Assembly: GCA_030280995.1 (NCBI GenBank)
Contig: JASXTE010000009.1
Coordinates: forward strand, 3,447,001-3,511,000
Direction of reading: 5' to 3'
DNA: 64,000 bases
Origin: Hemileia vastatrix
Taxonomy: Eukaryota; Basidiomycota; Pucciniomycetes; Pucciniales; Zaghouaniaceae
A program made the position numbers and the translations under genes. Shown one piece after another: positions 26,501-38,734 of this stretch (positions are counted from its first letter, which is position 1; each line of letters starts with the position of its first letter). The notes below the pieces were generated by a model, which had not been told where the DNA came from, ran no database searches, and saw nothing but the letters and a program-made list of their open reading frames with translations.

Positions 26501-27168
26501 TTTTACGTGGAATTCAAAGAATTGAAAGTTTAGATATGAAAACTTCAAAAAGGAGTTTTATCAGTATTTATCAATACCACTGAAGACAATTTTATTGCTT
26601 ACTTATTGGTATGAAGTGAATATTTAAGTGCCAAAAGTCAAATATGCTTTTATGTGGTCACTTGATTTAACTGGTCTACAATATGTAGCCGTGTTTTTAT
26701 ATTCAAAAGAAAACAACTGTCAGTATGATTCTTTCTCAATAATTAATGAATTTTACAAACCAATAAAAGAAAAGATTAAGAGTCCTGTTAAAAGAAAACA
26801 ATTAATCAGTTTGATTGGTTTATTATCTGCAAAGATCACAAATTTAATTGGTCTATTGACAGACTCCCACTAAGAACAATTATATGTTAAATTAGTGGTA
26901 AAAATTTTATCTGCAAAGATCTCAAATTTAATTGGTCTATTGACAGACCCACTAATAACAATTATAAGTTAAATTAGTGGTAAAATTGTTGATTCAATAT
27001 CACAATTTTATAATATAACAGGGCTTCTTTTTCTGAAATCACTATATAAGTGACCCCAACCTGTTGTAATTATCCAAATATTTCTATAGGGATATTATTT
27101 ACGTGCACCTTCTTTTGAAAATTTCACTTACAGGATTATAACAGAATTCTTGAGGAAAGGTCCCCAAT
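26501..27168 (-). other. 5' leader of chromovirus B
   Basis: AT-rich leader between the 5' LTR and the gag ATG. Directly after the LTR the sense strand reads ATTGGGGACCTTTCC, which has counterparts at the same place in A, C and F and is the candidate primer-binding region. It contains an 84-bp tandem duplication. Confidence 0.65.
26823..26990. repeat. 84-bp tandem duplication in the leader of B
   Basis: Two adjacent copies start TTATCTGCAAAGATC at 26823 and 26907, with a few differences. Confidence 0.85.
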
Positions 27169-28669
27169 TGTCAGGCTAGGGTCAAGTACAAGGACGTGAA
27201 CTAGCTTGAATAGTCAGTTGTCTAGAAGATTTTAATGGTCCTATATGAATACTGTAGTTCTAATCCACTAAGTTGTAAAATATAATCAAATATAAAGGTC
27301 TCAGTAATATAATTCTCACTATTCTTATATATGGCTTACAATCTTTATAGTTGGTAGAAAAATAGATTATATAAATTCAGATACTATTCAAAAGTCTTAT
27401 AAAAGTACTAATTGATATGTATTGTAATTGGTTTGGTTATATTGGTTAAATTGTAATGATAAAGAATGAAGAAATACAACCCAAAAACCTCCTCCTTTTA
27501 TACACACTGAGTTCCCCAATGATTCCCTTGATGTACCACCCAATACACAGTTAATCACGCCTCTAAACAACTAATAGACATTCCCATCAACATTCCAAGT
27601 GACCCATGACATAATTAGAAGAGTAATAACCGCCAAAATCCTGAAATAATAAGGGAAATCCATCAAAATTAAAGAAAAAGACAAAAAGAGAGTATATGGC
27701 TATAAAACAATAATATTAAGGACTAAAGGAGACTTTTTAAGGTTAATAATAGCTTAATAATAAGGGGGATTGACTTTAGAAATAATGGGGCTAATCCTGA
27801 CATTATACTACGTGAAATTCCCATTCAAAAATAACCAAAATTGACTGAGAAACCACCCAAAAACTTAAAAAAGAGCGTGAGATGTGGGGTAACTACATGC
27901 AGTTCTTGGCAGGCTCTTGCACAGGTAAATCCTTGACTAAAATTAGGCGAATTTAAGCGTGGTGATGAAATAAAGTGCCAAGAGTGAGATTATTAATGAA
28001 ATTAGTGCATATAAACAGGGTCAATGCATTATTAATTAAGCTAGGACACTAAATAAGCGCCTGTCGCCTATTTTAGTGTGTTTCCCCACAGTGGGCGTAG
28101 AATGTGGGGTAATTATAGTGTGAAAAAGCTAACTTTGCTAAAAATGAAGCTATTCACACGGGAAAAAAGCAGGCAGTATGTGGCCAGTACACAGAAGCCA
28201 TTTCTGGCATAAAAAACACCAAATTTGAAAAGTGTTATTTTTATGCATTTAAATAGCCAAATCAATAGTTCTAAATGAGCCCAATTGATCTGTCAAAGCG
28301 CAATTTTGATATTCTCAATTTTATAGCGCATATAGTCAACTTTTAAGTGAAATAAAGCGCATTTCTTGTTTTTTGCATAAAACAATGAATATAACAGCTT
28401 TAAGTGTACTTAAAAATTATGTAGCCTTATACTTAAGGTTCTTAAGATTACCCTAACATACTCCAACTTAATATTAAGTACATAAGACCTATAAAAGGTG
28501 GATATATGCGTGTATATAAGGTGTTATAATGGCATTTTTTGTGTATTATCATAATTTTACTTATGTATACTATTTGTGTACTCTCATTTATTATTCCCAT
28601 GTATAGTTCATGTGTTTAACATAACTTATAGTTACTTTTTACTCAGTCCTGGAGATATACAGGCTGACA
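27169..28669 (-). repeat. 5' LTR of chromovirus B
   Basis: Partner of 18943-20443. It carries the promoter (TATA at 27495-27502). Confidence 0.93.
27495..27502 (-). promoter_or_regulatory. TATA box in the 5' LTR of B
   Basis: The sense strand reads GTATAAAAGGAGGAGG. It is the only strong TATA in this LTR half, and counterparts lie in the LTRs of A, C and F. Confidence 0.6.
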
Positions 28670-28929
28670 GGAGGGGCCTGGGCCTGAATCTGGTTCCTGA
28701 GTTCTTGAACCTGATCCCACAAGGTGTCTACTTTTGCTTTGGATGTCATATTTTCTGTCTTCAACTCTTTTATATGACTAGACAGGTTGCTGATTTGTTG
28801 TGGCAGAGGAAGCTTTTTTATTTTGAATCCTTTTGGAAGACCTTCTTGAGGTACCAGAGGCTTTACTTCCTTCTGTGGTGCTGGGGGAAGGGGGTTTGGT
28901 TTGTTTACATTTCCTGTCATTTCCACATC
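28670..28929 (-). pseudogene. Chromovirus A gag exon 2, proximal part
   Basis: Starts DVEMTGNVNK after the intron-1 acceptor. It runs through EGLPKGFKIKKLPLPQQ and a coiled-coil-like helix to QIQAQAP, where element B is inserted. C has EGLPKGFKIKKMPLPQQ at the same place, with conservative changes around it, which supports this frame. Confidence 0.75.
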
Positions 28930-28993
28930 CTGAAGTATGTGAATTCTTTGTGTTAGCATAATATTTTTTATGTCCAACTTTAGAAGAACTCAC
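28930..28993 (-). other. Gag intron 1 of chromovirus A (64 nt)
   Basis: Donor GTGAGT after IDYDADT, branch-like GCTAACAC, acceptor ACTTCAG. It is phase 0 on both sides, like intron 1 in B, C and F. Confidence 0.8.
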
Positions 28994-29068
28994 AGTGTCA
29001 GCATCATAGTCAATTTTAATTTCATCCACTTGCATGTTATCCATTTTTTCAGCCAAATTGTTGGACAT
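28994..29068 (-). CDS. Chromovirus A gag exon 1 (25 codons)
   Basis: Starts at the ATG at 29066-29068 (MSNNLAEKMDNMQ) and ends IDYDADT at the donor. C has the related IDYDEATS just before its own donor. Confidence 0.7.
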
Positions 29069-29752
29069 AACAGTGGGAAGATTTTAATTTACTTCTTATT
29101 TTTTAAAAAAAATAATAAAAGTTAGATAATAATTGCTCCAAATAAAAAAAAATTTATTAATTAAATTATAGAAAAAAAAATTTTCAATATAAAGGAATAA
29201 TTATAAAAAATTAATTTTTAAAAAATGGATTGCAAGGTTAAATTGGGAATAAACAATCAAGTTAATTAAACCAATTAATTACCAATATTAAATATGGCAA
29301 TATATTTGGGACTAAGCACAAAGTACTTTTAAGTCAACCAAAATTAACAATAATTAATAATAATAAAAAATTAAATTAATAATTCAATTTGTATTAATAA
29401 AAATGTCAATTCTTCTAGGACTAAGAGGATTTAACACTCTATAATGGTCAACTAGGAAAAAAAAATTTTAATAATTGAACACTTACACTCAGTGAATCAG
29501 CAATTAAGCCACAATCACTGTTATTGCAGTAAAAATATAGTAATAGGAGTGAGAGGTGCAAAGGTGAACTTACTATAGTGATCGAAAAATCACTTCAAAA
29601 TAATATAAGAATTAATATAATATAAACCTAAGAAATCGAACCCAAGTTCGAAACACAGTCACGGCAAAAGTTTTGTTTTTTGCTAGGTGGTCCGTGCGTT
29701 TGTCGTTTGTCGCCAGGCTCGATTGTCGCCGTCTTTTGGAAAGGCCCTCAGT
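29069..29752 (-). other. 5' leader of chromovirus A
   Basis: AT-rich. After the LTR the sense strand reads ACTGAGGGCCTTTCC, the counterpart of the candidate primer site in B. No gene was seen. Confidence 0.6.
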
Positions 29753-30879
29753 TTTCGGTAAGTTGTCTAGAAGAGGGAAAGAAAAGGGGCAAAAAAGAAG
29801 AGAAACAAATAGGAAAAGGTACTAAAGGTAAATAGAAGGATAAAAGTAATAATAGAAATAATTTATTTAAAATGAAACAACGACGAGTGATTTGGGAGAT
29901 GAACTAATTGAGGTTTTATATAATATTAATATTATTTAAGTAAGAGTTCTGCGCAGCAAACACTATAATTCCTATCAGACTTAAGGCAACCTTTAATTTG
30001 TTATTGAGACTTTTTAATTAGATTGTAATACTAATAAAATAATAATAAACGTAATAAAATTATCTTTTAAATTGTTGAGTGTATAGTAAGTGATGGGGCT
30101 ACAGGGGATTAACCAAGGCATTTTTATAGGCAATGGGCCCTCTGAAGCGCTTCTATATTTGTAATTACAAGAAAAATAATAGAATAAAACAAGAATTTAA
30201 AAAGAATAAGTGAAACATAACAATGTAGAGAAAAATATGAAACAAATAATTAAAAATCCCAATTAAGAATCCAATTTTCCCGCCATTAATTCCCAAATCA
30301 GTAAGTAAAAATAGTGAATAACTAAAGAAGCCTGGAACATAGGAACTATGAGAAAAATCATTCAAAACAGATGGTACAGTCTGATTTAATGATTTTTAAG
30401 TGAAACAAAAAATATTCTGACGCAACAAATATGTAATTTATTTCAATTCAGTATTAATTAGTTTTTCCTGACACAATTATAGGTCAAAAAAAGGGTCATT
30501 ATTTATTGTTTAATATTATAAGAAATGATATTTAATATATAAATATAATTAATTAATTTAATTATATTATAAGTAAATTTTACACTTATAATTATAATAT
30601 ATGTTTTTAATTAATTAAATATAAATTTATAATTATTAAATACATAAAAAATGCGCCATTATTTGTAGAATATATTATATTATGTTAAATTTAAATGTAT
30701 ATAAAAAATTTATATAACCAATAAAATTAATATAACACTTGTATATAATAAAATACTTATATAATTTTATTATGCAATAAAATATTAATTTATATTCATT
30801 AAATACAATTCTTACCCACTCTTTCAGGTTTTATAAGTTACATATCATTTACTGGACTCCTGGAATAGCCTGGCTGACA
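29753..30879 (-). repeat. 5' LTR of chromovirus A
   Basis: Partner of 12008-13135. At its inner end it begins TTTCGG where the outer copy begins TGTTGG. Confidence 0.88.
30121..30128 (-). promoter_or_regulatory. TATA box in the 5' LTR of A
   Basis: The sense strand reads CCTATAAAAATGCC; the 3' LTR has CTATAAAAAGGCC. Confidence 0.55.
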
Positions 30880-30884
30880 ATATT

Positions 30885-33800
30885 TATGAGTGAGCAACAA
30901 AGATAAAATACCAGTAGACATGTTTGTAAGAAATACCAGATTTACTGAAGAAAAATTCTACCCTAGCTACTCTCCATCATAAAAGTGTCCAGCACAAGTT
31001 CGGCTGAACTTGTTCTTGAAACTTATGGTCAGGTGCAGTCAGATGGGAGCAATTCTCTCTATGGAAATGAAGATAAATTTTTGATAAAAAATTACACTAG
31101 AAGCAGTTTGATATGGCAAAATTTTTCATGCTGAAGTTTTGGTAAAGCTCAAGTGGATTTTTTTTATTTTTACAAAAAAGAAAATTTAGTGCAAGTTTAG
31201 CCCTGATTGTGCTAATTTGATTCAACATCTCTTTTTTCTGTTTATGGCAGGAATTTAACTTGGATTTTAATTTTCATCTTTGATTTCTTTTATTTTACTT
31301 TATTCCTCTCATATTGCTTTTGGATAGAAGTTTATTTTTTGTAAAATAAATCATTTTCATATTTTTTTACCTTTATTTAATAATAATATAAGAGGTGTAA
31401 CATCACCCAGTATTCATTTGGCACACAAGTTTTTGCTATACTGATAATATTAATAATATAATGGTGACAAAAAATTAATCAATTGATAAATATGACTGAG
31501 GCACAAAGATTGAATAACAGTGAACATGTATATAAGAAATTCCAGATGATTTAAAATGACTCGCACCCTGGCTACTTTCCATGATAAAAGTGTCCAGCAC
31601 AAGTTTGGCCAAACTTGTGCTGGACACTTTTGGTCGCATGCCGTCAGATGCAATTAATTTTTTTATGGAAATGAGACTGAATGATCACTCCATCATTGCA
31701 CTGAAAGTAGTTTTATATGGACAAATTGTCCCACTGAAGTTTGTCCAAACCTAAGGTAGACAATTTTTTACTTTGGTAAAAAGTTAATTTGATCCATGTT
31801 AATCTATGATGGTGCCCATTTTTTCTGAAGCCTCTACTGGCTCATGATAGCAGAAATTATACTTAATATCTTTATTTCATTTTTGAACTCTTTAATTTTA
31901 ATCTTACCCTTTTATTTATCCTTTAGCTTTTAAATATCAATTTTATTTTGGTAAAACTGATAACTTTCATGTTTTTTTACATTTATTATATAATATTATT
32001 AAAGTTGTAAAATCACACAGTGTACTTTCAGTACACATGTTTTTTCTATACTAAAAACATTGATAATATAATGGTGACTAAAAAAAAATCAAATAATTAA
32101 TATGGATGATACAGAAAGATCAAATACCCATAGACATTTTTAAAATGAATATAAGATTAACTGAAGAAGACTTGCACCCTAGCTACTCTCCATCATAAAA
32201 GTGTCCAGCACAAGTTCAGCTGAGCTTGTGCTGGACACTTTTGGTTGCATGCAGCCAGATGGGATAAATTTACTCAATGGAAGTTAAAATGAATTTTTGC
32301 TCAATCATTGCACAAGAAGTAGTTTTATACTGCTATACTATCCTCCTGATTTTTTTGAAAACCTCAGGTGGACACTTTTATTAATTTAAAAAAAATGAAA
32401 ATATATTCCAAATCTAGAACTGGTGGTGCAATTTTGGTCTGAAAACTCAAATTTTCTTTGATGGCAGAAATTTTATTTGAATGTTTAATTTCATATTTAA
32501 TCACTTTTATTTTACTTTTTTATTCCTCTTTTTGCTTCTAAATATCAATTTATTTATTGTAAAACTAATACTTTTCATATTTTTTTTACTTTTATTTAAT
32601 ATGATTATTTAAGATGTAGTATCTCGCAGTATGCATTTGGCTTATAATTTTTTTCAATACTAATAACATTAATAGTATAATGGTGAAAAACAATGAATCA
32701 AATGATAAATATGAATGACACAGAAAGATCATATACAAGTGGATTTGTTTATAAGGAATATCTGTTGAAATGAAGAAGACCTGCATCCTAGATACTCACC
32801 ATCATAAAAGTGTCCAGAATAAGCTTGGCTGAACTTGTGCTGGACACTTTTGGTTGCATGCAGTCAGATGGGATAAATTTACTCTATGGAAATGAAAATG
32901 ACATTTTGCTCAATCATTGCACAATAAGTAGTTTGATATTTCCAAAATGTCCTCCTGATGATTTTTTAAAACTCATCAGGACACTTTTTTTGGTTTAAAA
33001 AAAAAGAAAATATAGTCCAAGTTTAGCCCTGGTGGTGCACATTTGATCTAACACCTCTACTTGTTATTAATAGTGGGAATTTTACATAGATTTTTTTTCT
33101 TATTTTATCCCTTTTATTTTACTTTTTTATTGCTCATATTGCTTTGGATATAAATTTTTAATTTTAAAAATAAATAATTTTCATACTCTTATACCTTTAT
33201 TTAATAATATATGATTAAAGGTGGAACACCACCTGGTATGCATTTTTCACACAAGTTATTACTATGGTAAAAAGGTTAATAATATAATAATGAAAAAAAA
33301 TTAATCAAATGGTAAATTTAAATGACACAGAAAGATCAAATACCAGTGGAAATGTTTATAAGAAATCCCTTTTGAGTTTAAGAAGATTTGCTGTATGCCT
33401 ACTCTCAATTATAAAAGTGTCCAGCACAAGTTCGGCCAAAATTGTGCTGGACACTTTTGGTTGCATGAATTCATATGAGATAAATTCTCTCTATGGAAAT
33501 GAAAATGATATTTCACTCAATTATTGAAATAAAGAATGTTTAATATTGTAAAATTGTCCCCTGGAAGTCTGTCCAAACCTCAGCTCAGAATTTGTTAGCT
33601 ATACATAAAAGTAAGTTTAGACCAAGTCTTGACCTAGGGGTCCCCAACTGTCCCAACACCACTTCTGGCTCTTGATAGTAAAATTTTACTTGTATTTTTT
33701 ATTTCGTATTTGATCCCATTCATTTTCATGTTACTTTTCTATTACTCTTTTTAATTTAAAAATATCAATTTGTTTTTTTAAAAACTAAACATATTCATAT

Positions 33801-36372
33801 TTTTTAAACTTTATATAATAATATTATTAAAGTTGTAACATCACCGATTTTGCATTTGGCATGCAGGTTTTTGCTATACTAGAAACATTAATAATATATA
33901 TGGTGACAAAAAATTAATTATAAGATAAATATGAATGATAAAAAAAAGTTAAAAAACCAATAGAAATGTTAAAAACAAAAAACTGATGTACTGAGAAACA
34001 CTTTCACCCTAGCTACTCTCCATCATAAAAGTGTCCAGCACAAGTTTGGCCAAACTGGTGCTGGACACTTTTGTTCAGGTGCAGTCAGATGGGATCAATT
34101 CTCTCTGTGGAAATTAAATTTAAAAAAATGCTAAATAATTTCATTAGAAGTAGTTTGGTATGGCTGAATTATCCACCTTGAGTTTTTCCAAACCTCAGGT
34201 GAAAAATTTTTTATCTTTAAAAATAATTAAATTTTATCAAATTTAGCCCTGATGGCACCCATTTGTTTTAACACCTCTACTGGCTCTTGAAGGCAGGAAT
34301 TTTCTTTCGATTTTTCTTTTTCATATTTGCTCTCTTTTACTTTACTTTTTTATCACTCATGTTACATTTGGATATTAATTTATAGTTTTGGAAAAAAAAT
34401 CATTTTCATATTTTTTTAACATTTTTTAATAATATTATAAAAGGTGTAATATAACATGGCATGCATTTGGCACACAAGTTTTTTCTATACTAATAAAATT
34501 AATAATATTCTAATGACAAGAAATCAATCAGATACTAAAATATGAATAACACAGAAAGATAAAATACTTGTTGAAATGTTTTAAAAAAATAACAGTTGCA
34601 CTGAAGAAGACCTGCACCCTAGCTACTCTCCATCATAAAAGTGTCCAGCACAAGTTTGGCCAAACTTGTGCTGGACAATTTTGGTCAGGTACAGTCAGAT
34701 GGGATCAATTCTCTCTATGGCAATGAAAAATATTATTTGATAAGAAAATTCACTAGATGTAGTTTGATATAGCTGAATTATCTACCTAGAGCTCATCCAA
34801 ACCACAGGTACACAATTTTTTATCTTTAAAAAACAGTCAATTTAGTACAATTTATCCCTGATGGCTCTCATTTGCTTCAACATCTCTACTGGCCTTTGAT
34901 ATTAGGAATAATACTTGGATTTCTTTTTTCATCTTTGATCCCTTTAACTTTATTTTTTATTCCTCATATTGCTTTTGGATATCAATTAATAATTTTGAAA
35001 ATAAATTATTTTAATATTTTTATACATTTATTTAATAATATTATAAAAGGTGAAACATCACTCAGTATGCATTTGGCACACAATTTTTTGCTATACTTAT
35101 ATAATTAATAATATAATTAAGACAAAAAATTAATCAAACAATATGTATAAATGAGGCACAAAGATAAAATACCAGTATACATGTTTGTAAGAAATACCAG
35201 ATGAACTGAAGAAGAATTCTCACCCAGCCACTCTCCATCATAGAAGTGTCCAGAACAAGTTTGGCTGAACTTGTACTGGACACTTTTGGTCATTTGCAGT
35301 CAGATGGGATCAATTCTCTGTATGGCAACAAAAAAATTTTTTTATCAAATTTCACTGGAAGTAGTTTGGTTTAGCTGAATCATCCACCTGTCTTTCTTCC
35401 CAACCTCAGGTGTATAATTTTTTATCTTAATAAAAAAAGGTCACTTATTAAAATTTAGCCCTGATGGCTCCCATTTGTTTCAACACTTCTACTGGCTCTT
35501 GAGAGCAAGAATTTTACTAGTACTTTGTTTTTCATAATTGATCTCTTTGAGATTAATTTTACTTTTTTATTTCTCTTTTTTTTTAATATCTATTTAAATT
35601 ATTGTAAAGCTAATCATTTTCATATTTTTTTACTTTTATTTCATAATATTATAAAAGGTGTAACATCACCTGGTATGCATTTGGCACATGAGTTTTTTCT
35701 ATACTTATAATATTAATAATATAATGGTGACAATAAATTCATCAAATAATATATATGAGTGAGGCCCAAAGATCAAGTACCAATGGACATGTTTATAAGA
35801 AATACCAGATTTACTGAAGAAAAATTCTACCCTAGCTACTCTCCGTCATAAATGTGTCCAGCACAAATTCGGCCAAACTTGTGCTGGACACTTTTGGTCA
35901 CATGCAGTCAGGTGTGATCGATTCTCTCTCAATCATTGCACTAGAAGTTGTTTGATATGGCTAAATAGTTCTGCTGAAGTTTTGTTAAACCTCAGATTGG
36001 CACTTTTTTGTTTTTCAAAAAAGCAATTATAGTCCAAGTTTAGTGCCACTGGTGAGCGTTCACCTTAACATGTCTACTTGCTCTTGATGGCAGTAATTTT
36101 ATTTTAATTTTTTATTTCATATTTGCTTCCTTTAATTTTACCTTTTTATCCCTCATATTGCTTTTGTATATCAATTTATTTTTTGTAAAACAAATCATTT
36201 TCATATTTTTTTAACTTTATTTAATAATATTATAAAAGGTGTAACATCACCTTGGTATGTGTGGGGCACACGATTTTTTGCTATACTTATAATATTAATA
36301 ACATAATGGTGACAAAAAATCAATCAAATGATAAATATGAGTGAGGCACAAAGGTCAAATACCAATTAATCA
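30885..36372. repeat. Right part of the 608-bp satellite array (9 units)
   Basis: Near-identical hairpins lie near 30984, 31586, 32197, 32805, 33413, 34026, 34637, 35247 and 35850, spaced 604-613 bp. Each unit carries a hairpin of about 46 nt. At 31586-31631 it is a perfect palindrome with no loop, AAAAGTGTCCAGCACAAG on one arm. The units then share TGGGATCAATTCTCTCTATGG, a T-rich stretch, and GGCACACAAGTTTTTTGC-type words. No coding frame was seen. Confidence 0.9.
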
Positions 36373-36959
36373 ATAGTTCTTTTTAATATTATAAATTTTT
36401 TGATTAAATAAAATGGTAAAAATGAATTATATTTATCATCCACAATTCCACTCTAATGATTCCCACTGCACAAAAAGGGTTCACTCAGTCCTTTCTTTAC
36501 TGCTTGTGCATATATTTTATTGCCCACAGTACTACAATTTTTTGTAGTGATTATCACACATCTGATTCAGGAATATTTTTGAACAATATAAGTTTTTTTT
36601 ACAAAAGACCTTATCATATCCAATATCCCACAAAAAATACAACCTGTTTTTGTATTAAAACCCATTAATTGTTAAGAAATTGTTAAAATAATTAGATTAG
36701 ACCCTGCTGCAGCTAGATCCATACCAACCAACCTAAAGTCTTTTCAATATTGAAAACAATTAAATAAAATTATGATATCATACTAAATTATGGGCACAAA
36801 CCATAATTCAGCACTTCTCATTTGCTCTGCTACAAAATGAGTGCATGTAGCATTTTTCTAATGTCGGACTGTTTCTCTTCCTTCCCTCACGCCTTTAGTC
36901 CAGAATGAAAATTTAGAATGACTTTTGGTCAAGTTGGTTTGCCAGTGTTATCTGTATGC
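36373..36959. other. Non-coding right arm of the CACTA-like element
   Basis: AT-rich; nothing recognisable. Confidence 0.5.
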
Positions 36960-37290
36960 AATATGAATTCACATTGCATATTTCTATTTATGCATAAAAT
37001 ATACTCGTTAAGCATCATTTTTTTGCATTTTTCAATCATTATGCATATTTATGGATATGCATATGCATATTCATTATACAGATTTATATGCATATTAATA
37101 TATTTTATTCATATACATATATGCACCTTTTTTTGCATATTCAATATGCATATTTTCAATGCATATTCAATATGCATATTTTTATGCATATTTTTATGCA
37201 TATTCAATATGCATATTTTTTATGCATAATCACTATGCATATTTTTTATGCATATTTATTCTTCATAGTCATTATGCATACACTTTAGAT
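36960..37290. repeat. ATGCATATT-rich low-complexity block
   Basis: Dozens of overlapping ATGCAT/TATGCATATT words; the open frames here are artefacts of the repeat. Confidence 0.8.
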
Positions 37291-37621
37291 AGGCGTTTCA
37301 CATCAATTTTTAACATGCAATAAGTATCCACCATGCAAATTCAAATACATATGCATCTATATCATAGACGCAACATATATTCAAGTTTAATATTTGAATA
37401 TTAAGGTATGCTAAGTGATGTTGTTCAACCTTTTGCCAAACCTGAGATTAACTAATGTTCAATGTGGTTCCTAAGCTCTGCTCAAGGAGGGATTGCTCTG
37501 GATTCAATCTTTGACAGTTTATTTTTTCAATGTTTTTCATCAGATTTAAAAACATATTTCTGACAGTTTCAGGATGGTTTCCCAACAGTTTCCTGACAAA
37601 TTCCTGATAGTTTCAAATAGA

Positions 37622-37660
37622 GGAAACTGCTAGCAGTTCACCCCCAGATTTCCTGTGGTG
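37622..37660. repeat. Right terminal inverted repeat of the 9.3-kb CACTA-like element
   Basis: Contains AACTGCTAGCAGTT, then CACCCCCAGATTTCCTGTGGTG. Partner of 9510-9548. Confidence 0.85.
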
Positions 37661-37663
37661 ATT

Positions 37664-38362
37664 GTTTTACTCAAATTATAAAGGTAATTTTAAATATTAT
37701 TATAATTTATATCTTTAGAATAACGGTGATGTAAGTACTAATGTTTATAAATAATAGTAATAAATGTGTTTTAATTGAAGTGTTATAAAAGTTTGTAAGT
37801 AAGTAAAGGAATGAATCAAAAGGTACAAAAAGGAAGGGCCTTTTATAGGCAAAATGTGAGAAAATAAAACACGGAATTACCATCCCCTAGTACAAGAGTG
37901 TGAGAGGAAAAAAACTTAAATAAAGAGAGTATGTGAAATAGTAAGAGTAATAATAAATAGTGCGTAAATAAAAGGTATTTATTTTATTTTAAATAAAACC
38001 CTTAATCCCTTGGTCCGTCACATTTAATACAAAATATTTGATTTAAAATGTAGATTCAACAGAATTTTCAATTTATTAATAAAGGAATTAGAATTTTTTT
38101 AGATTTTTATTATATTTTAGTACTAATTTTATTCCCTCTCACCTGAATTATTGAGCACGGTGTTAGGGAGTAAAATATGTATGGGACAGGTACTTATTTT
38201 TATTAATTATCTACATTACTTAGTGTACTTAGCTAGTTAGTTGTAAGTAATACATAAGTAGTTAATAAATAATTAATTATTAATAAGGATTTAAAAGGCA
38301 TGGCTTCACCTCAGTAAGATAATTAATTATTTTACTGGGTAAGTCTAGTAGCCTGGCTGACA
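37664..38362 (-). repeat. 3' LTR of C, inner fragment
   Basis: Continues the LTR after the CACTA-like insertion and matches 55641-56339. It ends ...GGCTGACA, followed by the same polypurine tract as in A (38363-38376). Confidence 0.88.
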
Positions 38363-38394
38363 CTCCCTCACTCTAAAAAAATAATAATAAAATG

Positions 38395-38700
38395 CTATGA
38401 TTTTTTCTTTTTATACTTTTTTAGTGGAGTAGGAAGATTAGATATCTCCTTCCCAGGTATCCAAGAATCATATTCAGATGATTTATTCTTGAATATCAAT
38501 AAGTATTCTGTACCTTTTTCAGCAGTGACTATTCTGTCATTCAGAATTTTTTCAATTTCTTCTGTTTCAGTGATTTCATTTGGGGTTTTTTTTGGTCTTC
38601 CCCTCCTTTTTGGAAATAAATCACAATTGGATGTGTAAGGTTTCAGAAGAGATATTGGAAAAACAGGATGTTTTCTGTCATATGGAGAATAAAAAATAAG
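38395..38700 (-). pseudogene. Chromovirus C pol remnant: integrase C-terminus and chromodomain
   Basis: Begins at YSPYDRKHPVFPISLLKPY and ends with a chromodomain (GTEYLLIFKNKS...DSWIPGKEI) and a lysine-rich tail, closely matching the last 100 residues of A. Everything from within the protease to this point is missing: the sequence joins protease DNA directly at about 38697-38704. Confidence 0.85.
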
Positions 38701-38734
38701 CAAGTGCTCTTTCAGATACTACACTTCCTCCAGC

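Larger units (their letters stand above)
18943..28669 (-). mobile_element. Chromovirus B: young Ty3/gypsy LTR retrotransposon nested in A
   Basis: The LTRs are 18943-20443 (3') and 27169-28669 (5'), both 1501 bp, with only about 3-4 differences seen. Ends read TGTCAG...CTGACA. The flanks share GGAG (18938-18941, 28670-28673); a fifth base differs. The element is 9.7 kb, with one long gag-pol frame interrupted by a single TAG. It is the youngest of the long elements here and the innermost of its stack. Confidence 0.92.
12008..30879 (-). mobile_element. Chromovirus A: Ty3/gypsy LTR retrotransposon split by chromovirus B
   Basis: The LTRs are 12008-13135 (3') and 29753-30879 (5'). A perfect 5-bp TSD, ATATT, flanks them (12003-12007 and 30880-30884), and the satellite unit of the host element reads through once A is removed. 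Without B the element is about 9.1 kb. It is nearly complete, with gag, protease, RT, RNase H, integrase and chromodomain in one frame. It carries two nonsense codons and roughly 30 LTR differences, so it is inactive and moderately old. Confidence 0.9.
9510..37660. mobile_element. CACTA-like DNA transposon of about 9.3 kb with a 608-bp satellite array, split by chromovirus A
   Basis: The termini are inverted repeats: CACCACGGGAAATATAGGGG on the left; the right, reverse-complemented, begins CACCACAGGAAATCTGGGGG. The TGCTAGCA core lies at 9535-9542 and 37628-37635. The TSD is ATT (9507-9509, 37661-37663), and the empty site is preserved in the other LTR of C. Removing chromovirus A leaves about 9.27 kb. 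No transposase is visible. Most of the interior is a tandem array of palindrome-bearing units. It is therefore a large non-autonomous element, not a Maverick/Polinton: the 28-kb span comes from nesting. Confidence 0.8.

Noticed and set aside
12008..30879. One 19-kb retrotransposon with two pol regions
   Set aside because: The two pol copies belong to two elements: the inner one has its own LTR pair and a GGAG duplication.
36918..37288. Open frames of about 100 and 66 codons rich in Ile, His, Tyr and Met
   Set aside because: They are a translation of the ATGCATATT low-complexity block.
9510..37660. A 28-kb element with terminal inverted repeats as a Maverick/Polinton or Starship
   Set aside because: The size is due to the nested 18.9-kb retrotransposon. 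The true element is about 9.3 kb with 3-bp TSDs and no polymerase, capsid or tyrosine recombinase.
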